Shown piece by piece: positions 6,463 to 8,322 of a stretch of 8,322 nucleotides of DNA (the first letter of the stretch is position 1; each line of letters starts with the position of its first letter). The stretch is taken from NCBI GenBank assembly GCA_002451275.1, contig DKBS01000129.1, positions 1 through 8,322 on the forward strand, in the 5' to 3' direction. The notes below the pieces were generated by a model. It saw only the letters and a list, made by a program, of their open reading frames with translations. It was not told the origin of the DNA and searched no databases. Origin of the DNA: Planctomycetaceae bacterium UBA6894 (GTDB taxonomy: Bacteria; Planctomycetota; Planctomycetia; Gemmatales; Gemmataceae). A program made the position numbers and the translations under genes.

Positions 6463-8141
6463 GGGATAATGGGGGCTACCTGGATCTCCAGCGGGATTGT
6501 GCAGGATTGGTTGGCGCAGGACAGGCCCGTGACCGGAGGCAGATCGAAGGGGCGCGAGGTGTCGATATCGAGGATGTTCCCGCCCACACGCTGGCAGGCA
6601 AGGACTTCCGCCGGGTAACCCACGGCCCGGAAAAGCGAGAACTGGGCGCGGTTGTAATCCTGAACTGCCTGGAAGTAGTTTTTGTAGGCCCCGTCCAGTT
6701 GGCCCAATGCGGCCACCACTTCCTGGGGTCGGTTGACCAGATTCAGCACATCGCCAAATCGCGTTGTCTGGCCCATCCCCTTGAGGTTGCCCTCAAAGCT
6801 GGTGAGGGCGTTGCGCAGGCCCGTGTCGGCCAATCCCACCCGCACGGTGGCGGAACGCAGTTGAGCGTGACACTTGGCCACCTCGGCGGCCACCCGGTCC
6901 TGGATTTGGAACAGGTCGATCAGGGCCTGGTATCTCTGCGCATCTCGCTCCTTGATGAGAGCCCTGTTGCCCAGTCCGAAGTTTTTCAGTTCCCAAAGGA
7001 CGGCGGCGTTGACATCGAAGCGGCTGCCCCAGTCCATGGAGCTATTGGGACCCGAACCGGCGGCGCCCGCAATCAGGGGGTTACCGTTGCCGTTGGCTCC
7101 GCTGTTGCCCTGAAACACCAGACTGGGAATGAGCGGACGCATTTTTTCCTGCTTCAGGCGAACCAGGGTCGCCTGCACCAGGGCCTGGGAAGCGCCCAAC
7201 TCCGGCCGGTTGGTCAGACCCACGGGTATGAGGTGGTCTACCTCCTGGCCGGGTGAAATCAGCAGGGTGGCCATGTGCGGTGGTTCGGTTGGAACCATGT
7301 TGGCGGTCGGATTCAACCGGAGCAAGCGGGCCAACTCGGCGCTGGAGACCAGCCAGTCTTCCCGGGCTTTTACAGCGACCTCTTCCAGATCGGCAAGCAG
7401 TGTTCGGGCGCGGTCGGTCTCAATGGGGGCGGACAGGCCCTGGCCCAAACTTTCCACCCGGCGGACCAGTTCACGCCCCTTGAACACCGTGTCCACCGCG
7501 CCGGCCATGCGGCCCCGGGCCTGCTGCACATTGAAATAGGCGACGGCCACCTCCATCAGGGCATCGTTTTTGGCGGCCTGGACCTCGAGGCGCTTGGCCC
7601 GGAGAACCTGTTTGGTGGCCAGCGGGGTGTAGATCGCATCGGTGGTGGCGAAAATTGCCTGGACACCGGGGCCCAGGGTGATCGCCTGCCGGCTGTTGCT
7701 GTATGGGATTCCGGAAGCGGGAGCGGGGTAGAGGCCATCGTGGCGGTAATAGTCGATACCCGCGTAGATGTTTGGCAACCAAAGAACATGAGCTTTTTCA
7801 TATTCGGCTGCCGCCACCGCCTCCGCAGCCTTGGCCGCATCGATGATCAACGGCCTTGCATCGGAAAGCATCAGTGCCGATGGCAGGTTGATCGGGATGG
7901 GGATTGTGTCAGCAGGGGTTGCTTCCTGCCTGAATTCCGTGGGGGCTGCGGTGTTGGCTGCCTTGGGCCCCTCGAGAATTTCAAGACCGGGCGCCGGGTC
8001 AATTCCCGAGGGAGCGGGTTGAACGGGCCGGGCAACAGGCTTGGGCGCGGGTAATTCTGATTGGCACCACCCGGCGGATGCCCATGCCATGAGGCCTACC
8101 ATAGCCAAGGCAGAGCGCAGGGGTTTCCGGTTCCGCCTCAT
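6459..8141 (-). CDS. TolC-family outer-membrane factor of the RND efflux pump
   Basis: This 560-residue protein forms the outer-membrane exit channel, as a trimer in known relatives. It has a signal peptide at about 1-25 (RRNRK, a hydrophobic core, then ASA), a Pro/Ala-rich linker at about 30-85, and two outer-membrane efflux repeats at about 100-280 and 308-512. The first repeat contains AVAYFNVQQARGR and the tip-like GLSAPIETDRARTLLADL, comparable to the GLVAITDVQ turn of TolC. The second begins with the family motif LTNRPEL and has the matching turn FGDVLNLV. Gly/Asn/Ser-rich stretches near 134-150 and 345-370 fit the extracellular loops of the barrel. The C-terminal tail carries C516, C542 and C547. 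I chose the ATG at 8141 because a signal peptide begins there behind AGGA; the frame stays open to 8294, but that extension looks non-coding. It converges on the adaptor gene, so it is probably expressed from its own promoter. Confidence 0.9.
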   Translation of the reverse strand: MRRNRKPLRSALAMVGLMAWASAGWCQSELPAPKPVARPVQPAPSGIDPAPGLEILEGPKAANTAAPTEFRQEATPADTIPIPINLPSALMLSDARPLIIDAAKAAEAVAAAEYEKAHVLWLPNIYAGIDYYRHDGLYPAPASGIPYSNSRQAITLGPGVQAIFATTDAIYTPLATKQVLRAKRLEVQAAKNDALMEVAVAYFNVQQARGRMAGAVDTVFKGRELVRRVESLGQGLSAPIETDRARTLLADLEEVAVKAREDWLVSSAELARLLRLNPTANMVPTEPPHMATLLISPGQEVDHLIPVGLTNRPELGASQALVQATLVRLKQEKMRPLIPSLVFQGNSGANGNGNPLIAGAAGSGPNSSMDWGSRFDVNAAVLWELKNFGLGNRALIKERDAQRYQALIDLFQIQDRVAAEVAKCHAQLRSATVRVGLADTGLRNALTSFEGNLKGMGQTTRFGDVLNLVNRPQEVVAALGQLDGAYKNYFQAVQDYNRAQFSLFRAVGYPAEVLACQRVGGNILDIDTSRPFDLPPVTGLSCANQSCTIPLEIQVAPIIP

Positions 8142-8149
8142 GCCCTGTT

Positions 8150-8153
8150 TCCT
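8150..8153 (-). promoter_or_regulatory. Ribosome binding site of the TolC-family gene
   Basis: On the - strand AGGA lies 8 nt before the ATG at 8141 (context CAGGAAACAGGGC then ATG). It favours this start over the upstream in-frame ATGs at 8195 and 8294. Confidence 0.55.
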
Positions 8154-8163
8154 GATAGAACGG

Positions 8164-8261
8164 AACTCATCAGCCAGTAACCACCCATGAAACATCGGCC
8201 TTGGAGCGGGGGAATCCGCAAACCAAGAAGGACAGGAGCAACCCTTGCGACTGGCTGAGTT
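8164..8261 (-). repeat. Interrupted 12-nt inverted repeat in the leader region of the TolC-family gene
   Basis: ACTGGCTGAGTT at 8250-8261 is the exact reverse complement of AACTCA+GCCAGT at 8164-8178, except for three extra bases (TCA) in the middle of the second copy. The arms are 71 nt apart. A second inverted pair, CGCAA at 8217-8221 and TTGCG at 8245-8249, lies directly inside the outer arm. A small hairpin (CCATG-AAA-CAT-C-GG, 8185-8198, one bulged base) occupies the rest of the loop. If transcription starts upstream of 8261, the leader could fold into a three-way junction ending just before the ribosome binding site. Alternatively the two arms could be protein-binding sites, or the match could be chance. 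Confidence 0.4.
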
Positions 8262-8322
8262 GGAAAAGCTGTTAAAAGGTCCCCAATTTGCCATCCAGGA
8301 AGCCGATTGAAAAAATCAGTCT

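Larger units (their letters stand above)
8142..8322. other. Non-coding upstream region of the TolC-family gene, to the window edge
   Basis: This is about 180 bp with no convincing gene on either strand. It should contain the promoter of the TolC-family gene, but I cannot pick a confident -10/-35 pair. A short + strand frame (TTG 8245 to TGA 8308-8310, 21 codons) follows the purine-rich AAGGACAGGAG and could be a leader peptide or chance. Any gene beyond 8310 lies mostly outside the window. Confidence 0.4.

Noticed and set aside
6457..6464. CCCTAGGG palindrome as a bidirectional terminator
   Set aside because: There is no loop and no adjacent T-run, so it cannot form an intrinsic terminator. 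It is explained by the interlocking stop codons.
7275..8054. 259-codon + strand frame opposite the TolC-family gene
   Set aside because: It is Gly/Arg/His-rich with no domain, while the - strand frame has clear TolC-family repeats.
8142..8294. 51-residue N-terminal extension of the TolC-family frame
   Set aside because: It would bury the signal peptide that begins at 8141. The later start has a ribosome binding site.
8245..8310. 21-codon + strand frame beginning TTG, with purine-rich upstream sequence
   Set aside because: It is too short and without known similarity. The AGGACAGGAG-like sequence before it is suggestive, but one arm of the inverted repeat overlaps it and nothing proves translation.

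Overview
The window is GC-rich bacterial DNA (roughly 60-65% G+C by eye) and is fully coding apart from two short regulatory gaps. The wording of the efflux proteins (permease opening MNPIIFA, adaptor with IEKWNVDIGD and VPEQDANYV, permease tail rich in DPDDPDG) resembles the planctomycete RND systems I know best, from Gemmata and its relatives. I therefore suggest Planctomycetota, order Gemmatales, as a tentative source. This rests on memory of family sequences, not on a search.

Layout. (1) Positions 1-216 (+) hold the 3' end of an exonuclease gene with an ExoX-like / DUF3820 C-terminal domain. (2) Positions 231-1561 (-) hold a two-gene operon, a PhzF-family protein followed by a DinB-family protein, coupled by an ATGA overlap. 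(3) Positions 1562-1783 form a divergent intergenic region with repeated CCGGCA hexamers and a candidate promoter. (4) Positions 1784-6462 (+) hold an RND permease and its lipoprotein periplasmic adaptor, again coupled by ATGA. (5) Positions 6459-8141 (-) hold a TolC-type outer-membrane factor that converges on the adaptor gene. The stop codons of these two genes interlock in a single CTAG. (6) Positions 8142-8322 form the leader/promoter region of the outer-membrane gene, with a long imperfect inverted repeat.

How the genes work together. Permease, adaptor and outer-membrane channel together encode one complete tripartite RND efflux pump. The inner-membrane permease would use the proton gradient to move substrate into a funnel bridged by the adaptor and opened to the outside through the TolC-like channel. 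The substrate cannot be read from the sequence, and no regulator lies inside the window. The unusual points are the split of the pump over two converging transcription units with no space between them, altered proton-relay residues in the permease (Asp-Glu instead of Asp-Asp, Ser in place of the TM10 Lys), and a variant of the adaptor tip motif that docks to TolC. The PhzF and DinB genes look like an unrelated small metabolic or detoxification operon. I see no mobile element, CRISPR array, tRNA or rRNA. I do not see a clearly new system; the window is mostly a recognisable efflux locus with some features worth testing.
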